Below are positions 1 to 8,503 of a stretch of DNA of 63,909 nt, piece after piece. The DNA is taken from contig NZ_PDWW01000025.1 of assembly GCF_010093445.1 (NCBI RefSeq), positions 1 through 63,909 of the forward strand. Direction: 5' to 3'. Under the pieces are notes generated by a model that was not told the origin of the DNA, searched no databases, and was given only the letters and a program-made list of their open reading frames with translations. How positions within the stretch are numbered: the stretch's first letter is position 1; every line of letters starts with the position of its first letter. The translations under genes and the position numbers were made by a program. The stretch is from Pseudoxanthomonas japonensis. Its GTDB lineage: Bacteria; Pseudomonadota; Gammaproteobacteria; Xanthomonadales; Xanthomonadaceae.

Positions 1-2
1 CC

Positions 3-77
3 GGCATGGGGGCGGGCGCAGGTCTCGGCATGGGCGCCGGGATGACGATGGATCCCGACCGCGATCCCTCGCGCTGA
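3..77 (+). CDS. 3' end of an unidentified CDS (partial)
   Basis: The frame beginning at base 3 is open from the window edge to a TGA at 75-77 and encodes a Gly/Met/Ala-rich tail ending in DPDRDPSR. It would converge on the response regulator gene whose stop lies a few bases away. Only 24 residues are visible, so no family can be named, and a chance open frame in GC-rich DNA is possible. Confidence 0.35.
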   Translation, partial: GMGAGAGLGMGAGMTMDPDRDPSR

Positions 78-80
78 CCG

Positions 81-632
81 CTATTCGTCGATCCAGCGAC
101 GCTCCGGTCCCGGACGCTTCGCCAGCTTGCGTTGCAGCGACCGCCGGTGCATGCCGAGCAGGCGCGCGGCGGCCGAGATGTTGCCTTCGGTCTCGGCCAG
201 TGCCTGCTGGATGTGTTCCCACTCCAGCCGGCTGAGCGGCGTCATGGTGTCGTCGGTGGCGCTGGCGTCGTCCGCTGCGCCCGGCACGTCCAGTCCGAGC
301 GCGCGCAGGATCGTCGGCACCGTCGCCGGCTTGGGCAGGTAGTCGTCGGCGCCGCGCTTGATCGATTCCACCGCGGTGGCCACGCTCGCGTAGCCGGTGA
401 CCAGCAGGATCTGCATGTCGGCGCGCAGTGCGCGCAGCGGCTCGATCAGGCTCAGGCCGGAGTCGGCGCCCAGTTTCAGGTCCACCAGCGCGAAGTCGGG
501 CTGGTACTCGCGCGCCCGCGCCAGGGCGCTGGCGGCGTCCAGCGCGATCTCGGTCTCGATGCCCTTGCGCGCCAGGCTGCGCTGCAGCGTGCGCGCGTAG
601 AGTTCGTCGTCGTCGACCAGCAGGCCTTTCAT
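81..632 (-). CDS. Response regulator, RegA/PrrA/ActR type
   Basis: 183 aa, the usual length of RegA-type regulators. The receiver domain spans about residues 1-115, with acidic pocket D7-D9, phosphoacceptor D51 in LVDLKLG, T79 and K101. After a short linker comes a Fis-type helix-turn-helix at about 140-175 ([19 protein letters not shown]). In this family the kinase phosphorylates the Asp and the dimer binds promoters of redox-controlled genes for respiration and energy metabolism. The gene lies 13 nt downstream of the sensor kinase on the same strand, so they form a cognate pair. The target genes cannot be read from this window. Confidence 0.9.
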   Translation of the reverse strand: MKGLLVDDDELYARTLQRSLARKGIETEIALDAASALARAREYQPDFALVDLKLGADSGLSLIEPLRALRADMQILLVTGYASVATAVESIKRGADDYLPKPATVPTILRALGLDVPGAADDASATDDTMTPLSRLEWEHIQQALAETEGNISAAARLLGMHRRSLQRKLAKRPGPERRWIDE

Positions 633-645
633 GGGATGCCTCTCA

Positions 646-1881
646 TCAGGGGGTTTCGTCGGGGCCTGCCACCGGCAGGCGGAACTGCACCTGCACGCCC
701 TTCGGCGGCACGGCGCGCATGGTCATGCGTCCGCCCAGCCGCTCGATGGTGGCGTGCGACAGGGCCAGGCCCACGCCCATGCCCTCGGGCTTGCTGGTGC
801 GGAAGAGTTGTTCGGACTGGAATGGCAGGGCTTCGTGGAAACCGTTGCCGTAGTCGCGCACGGTGCCGACCAGTTCGTCGCCTTCGCAGCGCAGGTCCAG
901 GTCCACGCGTTGCGAGCCGGCCTGGCGGCTGGCGTCGGCGGCGTTGTTCAGCAGCGCCTGCAGCAGGTGGCCGGTGGAGGCATCGGTCGCCAGCCACGGT
1001 GGCAGCGCGCCGGTGCGCTGCAGTTCCACCGTCGGCCGGATCAGCTGCCAGCGCTGCACCACGTCGTCCAGGTCCACGCGCAGGTGCACGCCCATGTCGG
1101 CCGAGGCGGCGAGCGCGCGCACGCGGTCGCGGCAGACGTCGATCAGCTGGCGCAGGGTGCCGGCGTCTTCCCGTATCTCGGATTCCGCAGCGTGCTCGCG
1201 GATGTCCTCGGTCAGCAGCGTCATGGTCGCCAGCGGGGTGTTCAGTTCGTGCGCCACCGCGGCGGCGTGCGTGGCCAGCGCGACGATGCCCTCGTTGCGC
1301 GCGAAGCGCTCGCGCAGGCGGGCCAGTTCCTGTTCGCGCAGGCGCAGGGCGGCGACCAGGCGGGTGGAGAAGTACAGCACCACGGCCGCCGACAGCACGA
1401 AGTTCACCGCCATGCCCCAGAGATGGACGTTGAAGCCGCTGCCGTGCAGATGGGGCAGCGGGCGACCGAACACCGCCGTCAGGATGTAGCCGAGCAGGCA
1501 GGCCACGCCGGTGGCGATCACCCAGCGCAGCGGCAGTGCCAGTGCCGACACCGCGATCAGCAGCAGGAACATCGAGCTGAACGGATTGGCGATGCCGCCA
1601 CTCCAGGCGACCAGCCAGGACAACACCGCCACGTCGACCAGCATGTGGGCGAAGGCTTCGGCCGCCGTCTCTTCACCCGGCCGCCGGCTGCGCCACGTCG
1701 CATAGAGATTGAACAGCGCCAGCGCGCCGATCCCGCCCCACAGCGGCCAGCGCGGCAGGTCGATGCCAAGGGGCCCCAGCGCCACCAGCACCGTCACCGC
1801 CTGGCCCACAATGGCGACCCAGCGCAGGTTGCACAGCGTGCGCAGGAACGACGGCGACAGGGTCAGCAGGGTATTCGGCAT
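646..1881 (-). CDS. Sensor histidine kinase, RegB/PrrB type
   Basis: 411 aa. About six membrane segments occupy residues 20-175, then a HisKA domain with H-box AHELNTPL (H211) and a C-terminal ATPase with N box ([10 protein letters not shown]) and G box (GMGVGLALS). Two redox-sensing marks of RegB are visible: the quinone-site heptapeptide GGIANPF at 95-101, and C250, 39 residues after the phospho-His. In Rhodobacter RegB the redox-active Cys follows the His by about the same distance. It is therefore probably a membrane sensor of ubiquinone-pool redox state that phosphorylates the adjacent regulator. It is transcribed first in the two-gene operon and divergently from ispG. Confidence 0.9.
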   Translation of the reverse strand: MPNTLLTLSPSFLRTLCNLRWVAIVGQAVTVLVALGPLGIDLPRWPLWGGIGALALFNLYATWRSRRPGEETAAEAFAHMLVDVAVLSWLVAWSGGIANPFSSMFLLLIAVSALALPLRWVIATGVACLLGYILTAVFGRPLPHLHGSGFNVHLWGMAVNFVLSAAVVLYFSTRLVAALRLREQELARLRERFARNEGIVALATHAAAVAHELNTPLATMTLLTEDIREHAAESEIREDAGTLRQLIDVCRDRVRALAASADMGVHLRVDLDDVVQRWQLIRPTVELQRTGALPPWLATDASTGHLLQALLNNAADASRQAGSQRVDLDLRCEGDELVGTVRDYGNGFHEALPFQSEQLFRTSKPEGMGVGLALSHATIERLGGRMTMRAVPPKGVQVQFRLPVAGPDETP

Positions 1882-1977
1882 GCTCCCATGCTAGTGCAAG
1901 CGCGCGCGGCGGGCCTGTGGCATGGCGTCGCAGGGGCGTGGACGAGACCGGCCGGTGGCCCACGCTACAATGCCGGC

Positions 1978-3243
1978 ATGCACGACGCCGTCACCCGCCC
2001 CACGCCCCCCACCGACGCCGCGCCCTGGCCGCGCCGCATCACCCAGGCCGTCCAGATCGGCAACGCCGTCGTCGGCGGCGGCCGTCCGGTGGTGGTGCAG
2101 TCGATGACCAATACCGACACCGCCGACATCGCCGGCAGCGTGAAGCAGGTCGCCGAACTGTGGCGCGCCGGTTCGGAAATGGTCCGCCTGACCGTCAACA
2201 ATCCCGAATCCGCCGCCGCCATCCCGCGCATCCGCGAGAAGCTGGAGATGATGGGCATCTCGGTGCCGCTGATCGGCGACTTCCACTACAACGGCCACCA
2301 GTTGCTGGCGGGCGAGCCGGCCTGCGCCGAGGCGCTGGCCAAGTACCGCATCAATCCCGGCAATGTCGGCTTCGGCAAGAAGAAGGACACCCAGTTCGCC
2401 CAGCTGATCGAGTTCGCGATCCGCTACGGCAAGCCGGTCCGCATCGGCGCCAACTGGGGCTCGCTGGACCAGGCGCTGGCCGCGCAGCTGATGGACGAGA
2501 ACCATGCCCGCGAGGTGCCGTGGGACGCCGGTCGCGTGCTGCGCGAGGCGCTGATCCGCTCGGCAGTGGATTCCGGCGAGCGCGCCGTCGAACTGGGCCT
2601 GCCGCGCGACCGCATCGTGCTGTCGGCCAAGGTCAGCGGTGTGCAGGAGCTGATCGCGGTCTACCGCGACATGGCGTCGCGCACCGATTTCGCATTGCAC
2701 CTGGGCCTGACCGAGGCCGGCATCGGCAGCAAGGGCATCGTCGCCTCGAGTGCCGCGCTGGCGGTGCTGCTGCAGGAAGGCATCGGCGACACCATCCGCA
2801 TCTCGCTGACGCCGGAACCCGGCCAGTCGCGCACGCAGGAAGTCATCGTCGCGCAGGAACTGCTGCAGACCACCGGCCTGCGCGCGTTCACGCCGATGGT
2901 CACCGCGTGTCCCGGTTGCGGGCGCACCACGTCCGAGTTCTTCCAGGAACTGGCCAAGGTCGTGCAGGAGCACGTGCGCGGCAAGATGCCGGAATGGAAG
3001 GTCACCCATCCCGGTGCGGAGACCATGACGCTGGCGGTGATGGGCTGCGTGGTGAACGGGCCGGGCGAGTCGCGCCACGCCAACATCGGCATCTCGCTGC
3101 CGGGTACCGGCGAGGCGCCGGCGGCACCGGTGTTCGTTGATGGGGAGAAGAAGATCACGCTGCGCGGCGAGAACATCGCGCATGAGTTCGTCGCGCTGAT
3201 CGACGACTACGTCGAGAGCAAGTACGCGCGTGTCGAAGGCTGA
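1978..3243 (+). CDS. ispG: 4-hydroxy-3-methylbut-2-en-1-yl diphosphate synthase (flavodoxin)
   Basis: 421 aa. IspG (GcpE) reduces MEcPP to HMBPP, the penultimate step of the non-mevalonate isoprenoid pathway, using a 4Fe-4S cluster. The N-terminal TIM barrel begins around [21 protein letters not shown]. The C-terminal cluster domain carries [11 protein letters not shown] and [10 protein letters not shown], which supply the three Cys ligands. The frame is open far upstream, but the ATG at 1978 gives the normal protein length and precedes the conserved domain by about 25 residues. The 3' end overlaps the next gene by 14 nt. Confidence 0.97.
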   Translation: MHDAVTRPTPPTDAAPWPRRITQAVQIGNAVVGGGRPVVVQSMTNTDTADIAGSVKQVAELWRAGSEMVRLTVNNPESAAAIPRIREKLEMMGISVPLIGDFHYNGHQLLAGEPACAEALAKYRINPGNVGFGKKKDTQFAQLIEFAIRYGKPVRIGANWGSLDQALAAQLMDENHAREVPWDAGRVLREALIRSAVDSGERAVELGLPRDRIVLSAKVSGVQELIAVYRDMASRTDFALHLGLTEAGIGSKGIVASSAALAVLLQEGIGDTIRISLTPEPGQSRTQEVIVAQELLQTTGLRAFTPMVTACPGCGRTTSEFFQELAKVVQEHVRGKMPEWKVTHPGAETMTLAVMGCVVNGPGESRHANIGISLPGTGEAPAAPVFVDGEKKITLRGENIAHEFVALIDDYVESKYARVEG

Positions 3244-3919
3244 GAGGCTGGCCCAGGGCCGGCGCTTCATCGCCGGCCTGCTGCGCGAGCACAGCGGGCG
3301 CCTGGTCCTGCTGTTCCTCTGCCTGCTGGTGCCCTTGTGGGTCTTCGTCGCGCTGGCCGACGAAGTGCATGAGCTGGAAGATTTCTATTTCGATGATGCG
3401 TTGCTGTGGCAGGCGCATGCCATGGCGGGTCCGGCGCTGGACCGCTTCTTCGTCTTTATCTCGGCGATCGGCTACCAGTGGGGTGTGGTGCCGGTCGACA
3501 TCGCACTGACGGTCGGCCTGCTGATCGCGAAACGCTGGCGGGAAGCGACGTTCGCCGGCGTGTCGTTCGCCGGCTCGGCGCTGCTGAACATGGCGACCAA
3601 GCAGTTCTTCCAGCGCGACCGGCCGACGCTGTGGGAATCCATCGCGCCCGAGCACACCTTCAGCTTCCCCAGCGGTCATGCGATGGGATCGGCGACGCTG
3701 GCGATGGTGGTCGTGCTGCTGTGCTGGCATACGCGCTGGCGCTGGCTGGCGGTCGCCCTGGCGGGCAGCTTCGCGCTGCTGGTCGGCATCTCGCGCATCT
3801 ACCTGGGCGTGCATTACCCATCGGACATCCTGGGCGGCTTCGCGGCCGGCATCGCGTGGGTGTCGGGGGTTTATCTGCTGCTGTATCGCGTGCGCGGACG
3901 GCCGTGGTTGGCCCGGTGA
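3230..3919 (+). CDS. PAP2-family membrane phosphatase
   Basis: 229 aa with about six hydrophobic segments. The three acid-phosphatase signature blocks are intact: K124 to R131-P132, PSGH at 147-150, and [12 protein letters not shown] at 188-199 with catalytic H195. Relatives dephosphorylate undecaprenyl pyrophosphate, phosphatidylglycerophosphate or lipid A; the substrate cannot be chosen from sequence. The start is GTG, overlapping the end of ispG by 14 nt, which suggests translational coupling. A link to undecaprenyl-phosphate recycling next to an isoprenoid gene is attractive but only inferred. Confidence 0.9.
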   Translation: MSKAERLAQGRRFIAGLLREHSGRLVLLFLCLLVPLWVFVALADEVHELEDFYFDDALLWQAHAMAGPALDRFFVFISAIGYQWGVVPVDIALTVGLLIAKRWREATFAGVSFAGSALLNMATKQFFQRDRPTLWESIAPEHTFSFPSGHAMGSATLAMVVVLLCWHTRWRWLAVALAGSFALLVGISRIYLGVHYPSDILGGFAAGIAWVSGVYLLLYRVRGRPWLAR

Positions 3920-3937
3920 GAGGCGCTGATCGGCGGT

Positions 3938-4085
3938 TGTAGGAGCGACGTAAGTCGCGACCGCGAGAACGAACCGGTTTGAAAGCGTGCGCGGCAGCTA
4001 TCTGTCAGCGCTGGCATGCGGCCAGATCGGCCGGCAGGTATGTCGCCGTCGATGGCGTGCGGTCGCGACTTACGTCGCTCCTACA
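3938..4085. repeat. Inverted REP-like repeat pair, copy 1
   Basis: A 25-nt arm at 3938-3962 (core GGAGCGACGTAAGTCGCGAC) is repeated in inverted orientation at 4061-4085. Each arm is itself a partial palindrome. Near-identical arms occur at 22.5 kb and 33.5 kb, so this is an interspersed family. It lies between the convergent PAP2 and 203-aa genes and may act as a bidirectional terminator or mRNA-stabilising hairpin. Confidence 0.85.
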
Positions 4086-4096
4086 GAGGAGCCGTT

Positions 4097-4708
4097 CTAC
4101 GGTGCATACGCCCGCTCGCGCTCTTCCTGCAACCGCTGGCGCAGGTACTGGTCGCGGGTCAGGCCGGCGGGAATCGAGGTCATCGCCATCACCTCGCTGA
4201 CGACCTGCGCTTCGCGTGTCTTGTACGACTGGAAGCGGGGATCGTTGGCCTGCTGTGCGGCGAAGGCGGCCATGCGCTGGTCGGCATGCGCGCGGTAGCG
4301 GTCGGCCATCTCGGCGACCGCCGCCGCTTGTTCGGCGGGATCGTCCACGGTGGCCTTGATCAGCGCGGTGCGCAGCAGCACGGCTTCGCCGGCGGACAGG
4401 CCGCCGGCGGCTTCGTAGCGGTCGATCTGCCGCGTCAACGCATCGGCACGTTCGCTGCGCTCGACGGCGCGCAGCGACGGTGCACGAGCGAAGAAATCCT
4501 TCGCGTCGGTCTCGAAACGCTGGCGCTCGCGATGCGCCTGCGCCTGCGGTGTGGTCTGCAGTGACGCCAGCGCAGGGGGGGATGTGTCGACCGTGTCGGA
4601 CGGCGTACGCATCGCGTCCGCCGGCATGCCCGCATCGTCGCGCTTCCACCACAGCACGGCGGCCACGAAGACCAACAACGGCACCAGCAGCGTCAGCAGT
4701 TTCTTCAT
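4097..4708 (-). CDS. Small helical membrane-anchored protein, putative accessory factor of the adjacent esterase
   Basis: 203 aa. A short basic start is followed by one hydrophobic segment (residues 4-21) and WWKR, then a disordered Pro/Thr stretch, then an almost entirely helical, charged domain (about 60-203) rich in Ala, Arg, Glu and Gln. The anchor-linker-helical layout resembles periplasmic foldases of secreted lipases (Lif/LimK) and phospholipase C accessory proteins (PlcR), but no diagnostic motif is seen and the protein is much shorter than Lif. It follows the pectinacetylesterase-like gene by 54 nt on the same strand. A dedicated chaperone role is inferred from this pairing only. Confidence 0.6.
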   Translation of the reverse strand: MKKLLTLLVPLLVFVAAVLWWKRDDAGMPADAMRTPSDTVDTSPPALASLQTTPQAQAHRERQRFETDAKDFFARAPSLRAVERSERADALTRQIDRYEAAGGLSAGEAVLLRTALIKATVDDPAEQAAAVAEMADRYRAHADQRMAAFAAQQANDPRFQSYKTREAQVVSEVMAMTSIPAGLTRDQYLRQRLQEERERAYAP

Positions 4709-4762
4709 GCGGAACCCTGTTGCGCCGGGACCGTCGAAGCACGACGGTCCCGGGCGTGGACC

Positions 4763-6178
4763 TCAACCCATCAGCTGGTCGACCAGCCAATACAGCAGGT
4801 TGAACGGCTTGGCCTTGTCGGCCTTGTCGTCCTGCTCGCTGGCATCGAGCACCTTGCCCTGGCCGTCGAGCACGCTGTCGATGAAGTGCTTCAGTTCAAG
4901 GTTCTGCGCCTGCACGTCGGCGTTCTTGAAGTCGACGATGGTGGTGCAGTGGCTTTCGTTGAGCGCACGGTACTGCGGGAAATAACCGCCGACGTTGTTC
5001 AGACCGTTCAGGCGATCACGCAGCCGTGCGGTGTCGGTGTTCCAGCGGGCGTGGATACGCGCTTCCTTGGTCGCCTGATCCGGCGCGTTGGCGATGTCGG
5101 GATAGAAGCGCTCGTACGAATACGAGGAATAGTTGAGGTCCTTCCAGAAGTGCGTGTGGCCGAGGCGGTCGTTCGCGTACTTGCTGGACAGCGCCGGATA
5201 CAGGGTGCCGAGTTCGTTGAGATCGAACTGCGGCAGCCCGCTGGCGAGGTAGGGCAGCGGCCCGTTCGGCTGGTCCAGGCCCCAGGCGCTGCGGATCAGC
5301 GCCATCAGCGGCTGCGAGGGGTAGTCGACCGGATTGCCGTTCTTCGGGGTGGGGAAGATCGGGCCGGAATCATCGATCAGGAAGCTGCGCGTCGGCGCCA
5401 GGTCGCGCCGCAGCGGGTGGTAGCTGGTCAGGCTGCCGGCGCCGCCGGCGCTGCAGCCGGTGGACAGCATCTGGGTGGGGCGCGGCAGGTTGTCCTTCAG
5501 CCAGCTCACAACGGCGCGCACGTTGCGCGCGCCGTTGTGGTGCCAGACCAGCGGCGCGTTCTGCCCGCTCGGGTCGTTGTACACGGCCACTTTGTCGCCG
5601 CTGTAGATGTCGCCGGTGCAGTAGGGCACGTAGACCATGTTCCAGCCCTGCGTCTTCACCGACTCGAACGGGCTGACGCGGGTCACGAACGGACTGACCA
5701 GGCTGGCGCCCGGATTCAGCAGGCTCATGTAGTCGTCGGGTATGCCGTTCGGATTGCGGGCACCGCGGATGCCGCCTTGGCCGCTGCAACTGGCGTAATC
5801 CCAGCACGCGCCACCGCCTTCCATGTAGATGATGGTGTTGCGGGTGTCGGCCACGCGGTTGACGAAGAACTTGAACGGCGAGCCGTCGCCGCAGACCGCG
5901 CCGGTCGACGGCGCCAGCTGGATGGTCTGCCAGGCCTCGTAGCGGCCGGGCTGGAAGCCGTCGTTGAAACCGGACGGGTTGGACAGCAGGGGGTAGTTGC
6001 CGGTGCGCTGCGCTGCGGTGACCTTGTTGTCGGCCTTCGGCGGCGAGACCAGGTTCACCAGGGTCTGCCAGAAACTGTAGTCGCCTTCCTCGGCCTTGAG
6101 CGGCGCCGCGATGGCGAGGGTCAGCGTGGCCGCGGCGAGGGCGAGGGGCAGGCGGGCGGGTCGTACGGGTGCAACCAT
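4763..6178 (-). CDS. Secreted pectinacetylesterase/Notum-family hydrolase
   Basis: 471 aa with a signal peptide (LPLALAAATLTLAIAAPLKA). Family features are the segment IIYMEGGGACWDYASC, the nucleophile elbow GCSAGGAGS around residues 237-245, and the C-terminal catalytic His in HCTTIVDF. Multiple cysteines fit an exported disulphide-bonded protein. PAE-family enzymes remove acetyl or other acyl groups from carbohydrate or protein; the bacterial substrate is unknown. A good ribosome-binding site (GGAGGA) precedes the ATG. It heads a two-gene unit with the 203-aa helical protein. Confidence 0.85.
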   Translation of the reverse strand: MVAPVRPARLPLALAAATLTLAIAAPLKAEEGDYSFWQTLVNLVSPPKADNKVTAAQRTGNYPLLSNPSGFNDGFQPGRYEAWQTIQLAPSTGAVCGDGSPFKFFVNRVADTRNTIIYMEGGGACWDYASCSGQGGIRGARNPNGIPDDYMSLLNPGASLVSPFVTRVSPFESVKTQGWNMVYVPYCTGDIYSGDKVAVYNDPSGQNAPLVWHHNGARNVRAVVSWLKDNLPRPTQMLSTGCSAGGAGSLTSYHPLRRDLAPTRSFLIDDSGPIFPTPKNGNPVDYPSQPLMALIRSAWGLDQPNGPLPYLASGLPQFDLNELGTLYPALSSKYANDRLGHTHFWKDLNYSSYSYERFYPDIANAPDQATKEARIHARWNTDTARLRDRLNGLNNVGGYFPQYRALNESHCTTIVDFKNADVQAQNLELKHFIDSVLDGQGKVLDASEQDDKADKAKPFNLLYWLVDQLMG

Positions 6179-6554
6179 GATCGGATCCTCCGGCGAGAGT
6201 CAGAGCGGACGTTCAACGGGATGGACTGCCTTGGCGTGCGGCGCCTGTGGGGGCGGCCACCGTACGAAGGCGGATGGTGGTGCGTTGATGCGGCACGGAG
6301 ATTAAGCGCGCGTGATGGCACCGGCTTTGGCTGCGCATGCCCCCGACATTGGCCGCGATGCCCCCCTTCATCTGCGTCGCGGGCCGCCAAGTAAACACAG
6401 CGATCCCGCGTCGCAGCACGCGGCGGCGTCTGGTACCTGCGTGCGTGATCGCGGACGGCAACGGATCGTTGCGGGCCGGCGCCTTGCCGTCGCGGGGACA
6501 TGGGTCGAACATGCCGGCTCGCCGCGACGCGCGGCAGCAGCGACGGGGATCGCG
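6179..6554. other. 376-bp divergent intergenic region
   Basis: This separates the esterase gene (left) from the DedA-rhodanese gene (right) and must hold both promoters. No clear sigma-70 boxes, palindromic operator or riboswitch was recognised. The plus frame stays open through part of it, but that translation is low-complexity Ala/Arg/Pro without family character and is treated as non-coding. Confidence 0.5.
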
Positions 6555-7496
6555 ATGCAGGACGTGGTGGACAAGTACGGCGTGCTGCTGGTCTTCGCCA
6601 ACGTGCTGGCGCTGTCGCTGGGCCTGCCGGTGCCGGCCATGCCCACGCTGGTGCTGGTCGGTGCGGGGCTGGCGCTGCAGCCGGAGGCGACATGGCTGCC
6701 GTTGCTGGGCGTGCTGGCGGTATCGGTGGCGGCCAGCCTGATCGGCGACAGCGTGTGGTTCTACGCCGGACGCCGCTACGGCAACCGCACGCTGCAGTCG
6801 CTGTGCCGGCTGTCGCTGTCGCGCGACACCTGCATGAAGCACACCGAGCGCTTCTATGGACGGTTCGGCATCCGCGTGCTGTCGGTGGCGAAGTTCATTC
6901 CCGGCCTGTCGATGGTGTCGGTGCCGATGGCCGGCGCCATGCAGGCGCGCCTGCCGTCGTTCCTGCGCTATGACGCGCTGGGTGCGGCGTTGTGGGCCGC
7001 GCTGGGGCTGGGGCTGGGCGTGGCGTTCTCGCGCCAGGTCGAAACGGTCATCGACACGCTGTCGCAACTGGGCACCGGTGCCGGTGTGCTGGTCGGCGTC
7101 GCGCTGGCGGCCTATGTGGGTTGGCGCTGGTGGCGCCGCCGCACGCTGCTGGCGGCGCTGGAGGCGGCGCGGATCGAGCCGTCGGAGCTGGAAGCGTTGC
7201 GTCTGGCCGGACAACCCCCGGTGCTGTTCGACATCCGTGCGCCCGGCTTCCGCGATGTCGACCCGTACGTGATCCCGGGCGCCGTGTTCGCCGACGAACG
7301 CGAGCTCGGCGGCATCCTGGCGACGTACCCGCGCGACGGCAAGGTCGTCATCTACTGCGCCTGTCCCGATGAAGTGTCGGCCGCCTGGATGGCGGCGAAG
7401 CTGCGCAAGGCGGGCTTCCGCGACGTGTTGCCGCTGCGGGGCGGGATCGATGCCTGGCGCGGCGCCGGCTACGGGGTGGAGCGCATCGGCGGCTGA
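6555..7496 (+). CDS. DedA/VTT-domain membrane protein fused to a rhodanese domain
   Basis: 313 aa. Residues 1-200 form a DedA-type (SNARE-associated, VTT) domain with re-entrant hydrophobic segments and motifs such as GDSVWFYAGRRYG and FIPGLSMVSVPMAG; family members are lipid scramblases or transporters. Residues about 215-313 are a rhodanese-like domain whose loop reads YCACPDEVSAA, with a candidate catalytic C268. The start at 6555 is chosen because MQDVVDKYG begins the hydrophobic domain. The fusion places a sulfur-handling domain on the cytoplasmic face of a lipid-translocating protein; its chemistry is unknown. Confidence 0.88.
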   Translation: MQDVVDKYGVLLVFANVLALSLGLPVPAMPTLVLVGAGLALQPEATWLPLLGVLAVSVAASLIGDSVWFYAGRRYGNRTLQSLCRLSLSRDTCMKHTERFYGRFGIRVLSVAKFIPGLSMVSVPMAGAMQARLPSFLRYDALGAALWAALGLGLGVAFSRQVETVIDTLSQLGTGAGVLVGVALAAYVGWRWWRRRTLLAALEAARIEPSELEALRLAGQPPVLFDIRAPGFRDVDPYVIPGAVFADERELGGILATYPRDGKVVIYCACPDEVSAAWMAAKLRKAGFRDVLPLRGGIDAWRGAGYGVERIGG

Positions 7497-7511
7497 GGCC
7501 GTGCGTGCGGG

Positions 7512-8408
7512 TCAGTGCTCGATGCAGACCCGGTTGCGGCCTTCGCTCTTGGCGCGGTACAGCGCGGCGTCGGCGGCGGCCATCATGCGGCTCACCGTGT
7601 CGCGCTCGGGCGTCAGCGCGGCGATGCCGATGCTGACCGTGATCGTCTGCGCTTCGCCGCCGGGCCTGAACACCACGGCCTCCACCGCTTCGCGCAGGCG
7701 CTCGGCGAAGCCGTAGGCCGCCTCCGGTCCGCATTCGGGCAGCAGTACCGCGAATTCCTCGCCGCCGATGCGGGCGGCGGCATCGTCGTTGCGCACGTGC
7801 CGGCGCACCAGCGCGGCGATCTGCTTCAGCACGTGGTCGCCGGAGATGTGGCCGTAGCGGTCGTTGATCGGCTTGAACAGGTCCACGTCGATGATGCACA
7901 TGGTCAGTTCGCGCTGATGCCGCATCGCGCGGGCGATCTCCTTCTCCACCGTCTCGATGAAGTGCCGGCGGTTGTACATCTCCGTCAGCGCATCGTGGGT
8001 GGCGAGCTGGTAGATCTCCTCGTGGTAGCGCGCCTCCACGCTGCTGTGGCTGATGAACTTGAGGATGCTCTCGCCCAGCGTGATGTGGTCGCCGTCGGCC
8101 AGCACCGTTTCGGACACCGGCGCGTCGTTGACGCGGGTGGTGTTGGTGGCGCCGAGGTCGCGCACGCGGTAGCTGTCGCCCTCGCGCCAGAGCTCGCAGT
8201 GCAGGCGCGAGACGCTGTTGTGCGGGATGTGCAGGTCGGCTTCCTGCGAGCGGCCGACGCGCACGCGCGCGGTGTCGATGTCGGCGCGCCGGCCCAATCC
8301 CTCGCCGTGGATCACCACCACGCACGCGGACCGGTGCGAGGCCGGCCGCGGGCCGTCGCTCAGGATGGTCCGTTGCGTGGTCGGTGGATTCAGGAAGTCC
8401 CGGGACAT
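7512..8408 (-). CDS. FHA-GGDEF diguanylate cyclase
   Basis: 298 aa. An FHA domain spans about residues 30-120 with the phosphothreonine-binding signatures GRSQ (52-55), SVSRLH (65-70) and a TNTTRVN loop. A GGDEF domain (about 135-298) has active site GGEEF at 215-219 and an inhibitory-site RxxD (RNDD) five residues before it, so it should make c-di-GMP with product inhibition. The ATG at 8408 is preferred; an in-frame TTG at 8459 would add 17 residues. It diverges from a Ser/Thr kinase gene, which suggests that phosphorylation controls the FHA domain. Confidence 0.9.
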   Translation of the reverse strand: MSRDFLNPPTTQRTILSDGPRPASHRSACVVVIHGEGLGRRADIDTARVRVGRSQEADLHIPHNSVSRLHCELWREGDSYRVRDLGATNTTRVNDAPVSETVLADGDHITLGESILKFISHSSVEARYHEEIYQLATHDALTEMYNRRHFIETVEKEIARAMRHQRELTMCIIDVDLFKPINDRYGHISGDHVLKQIAALVRRHVRNDDAAARIGGEEFAVLLPECGPEAAYGFAERLREAVEAVVFRPGGEAQTITVSIGIAALTPERDTVSRMMAAADAALYRAKSEGRNRVCIEH

Positions 8409-8503
8409 GCGTGCGCGACAGGCTGGTGCGGGACCGAGTGTAACGGATCGGTCGGTCAACTCACGCTTCCGCTACCATGCCCGGGCGCACCGGGGACAGT
8501 GGC

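Noticed and set aside
631..1977. N-terminal extension of ispG of about 449 codons
   Set aside because: It runs antisense to the RegB-type kinase gene and has no family similarity; normal IspG length starts at 1978.
7512..8459. TTG at 8459 as the start of the FHA-GGDEF gene
   Set aside because: Possible (GGAAG upstream), but the added 17 residues precede the ATG form without family features; the ATG at 8408 was preferred, so this remains an alternative only.
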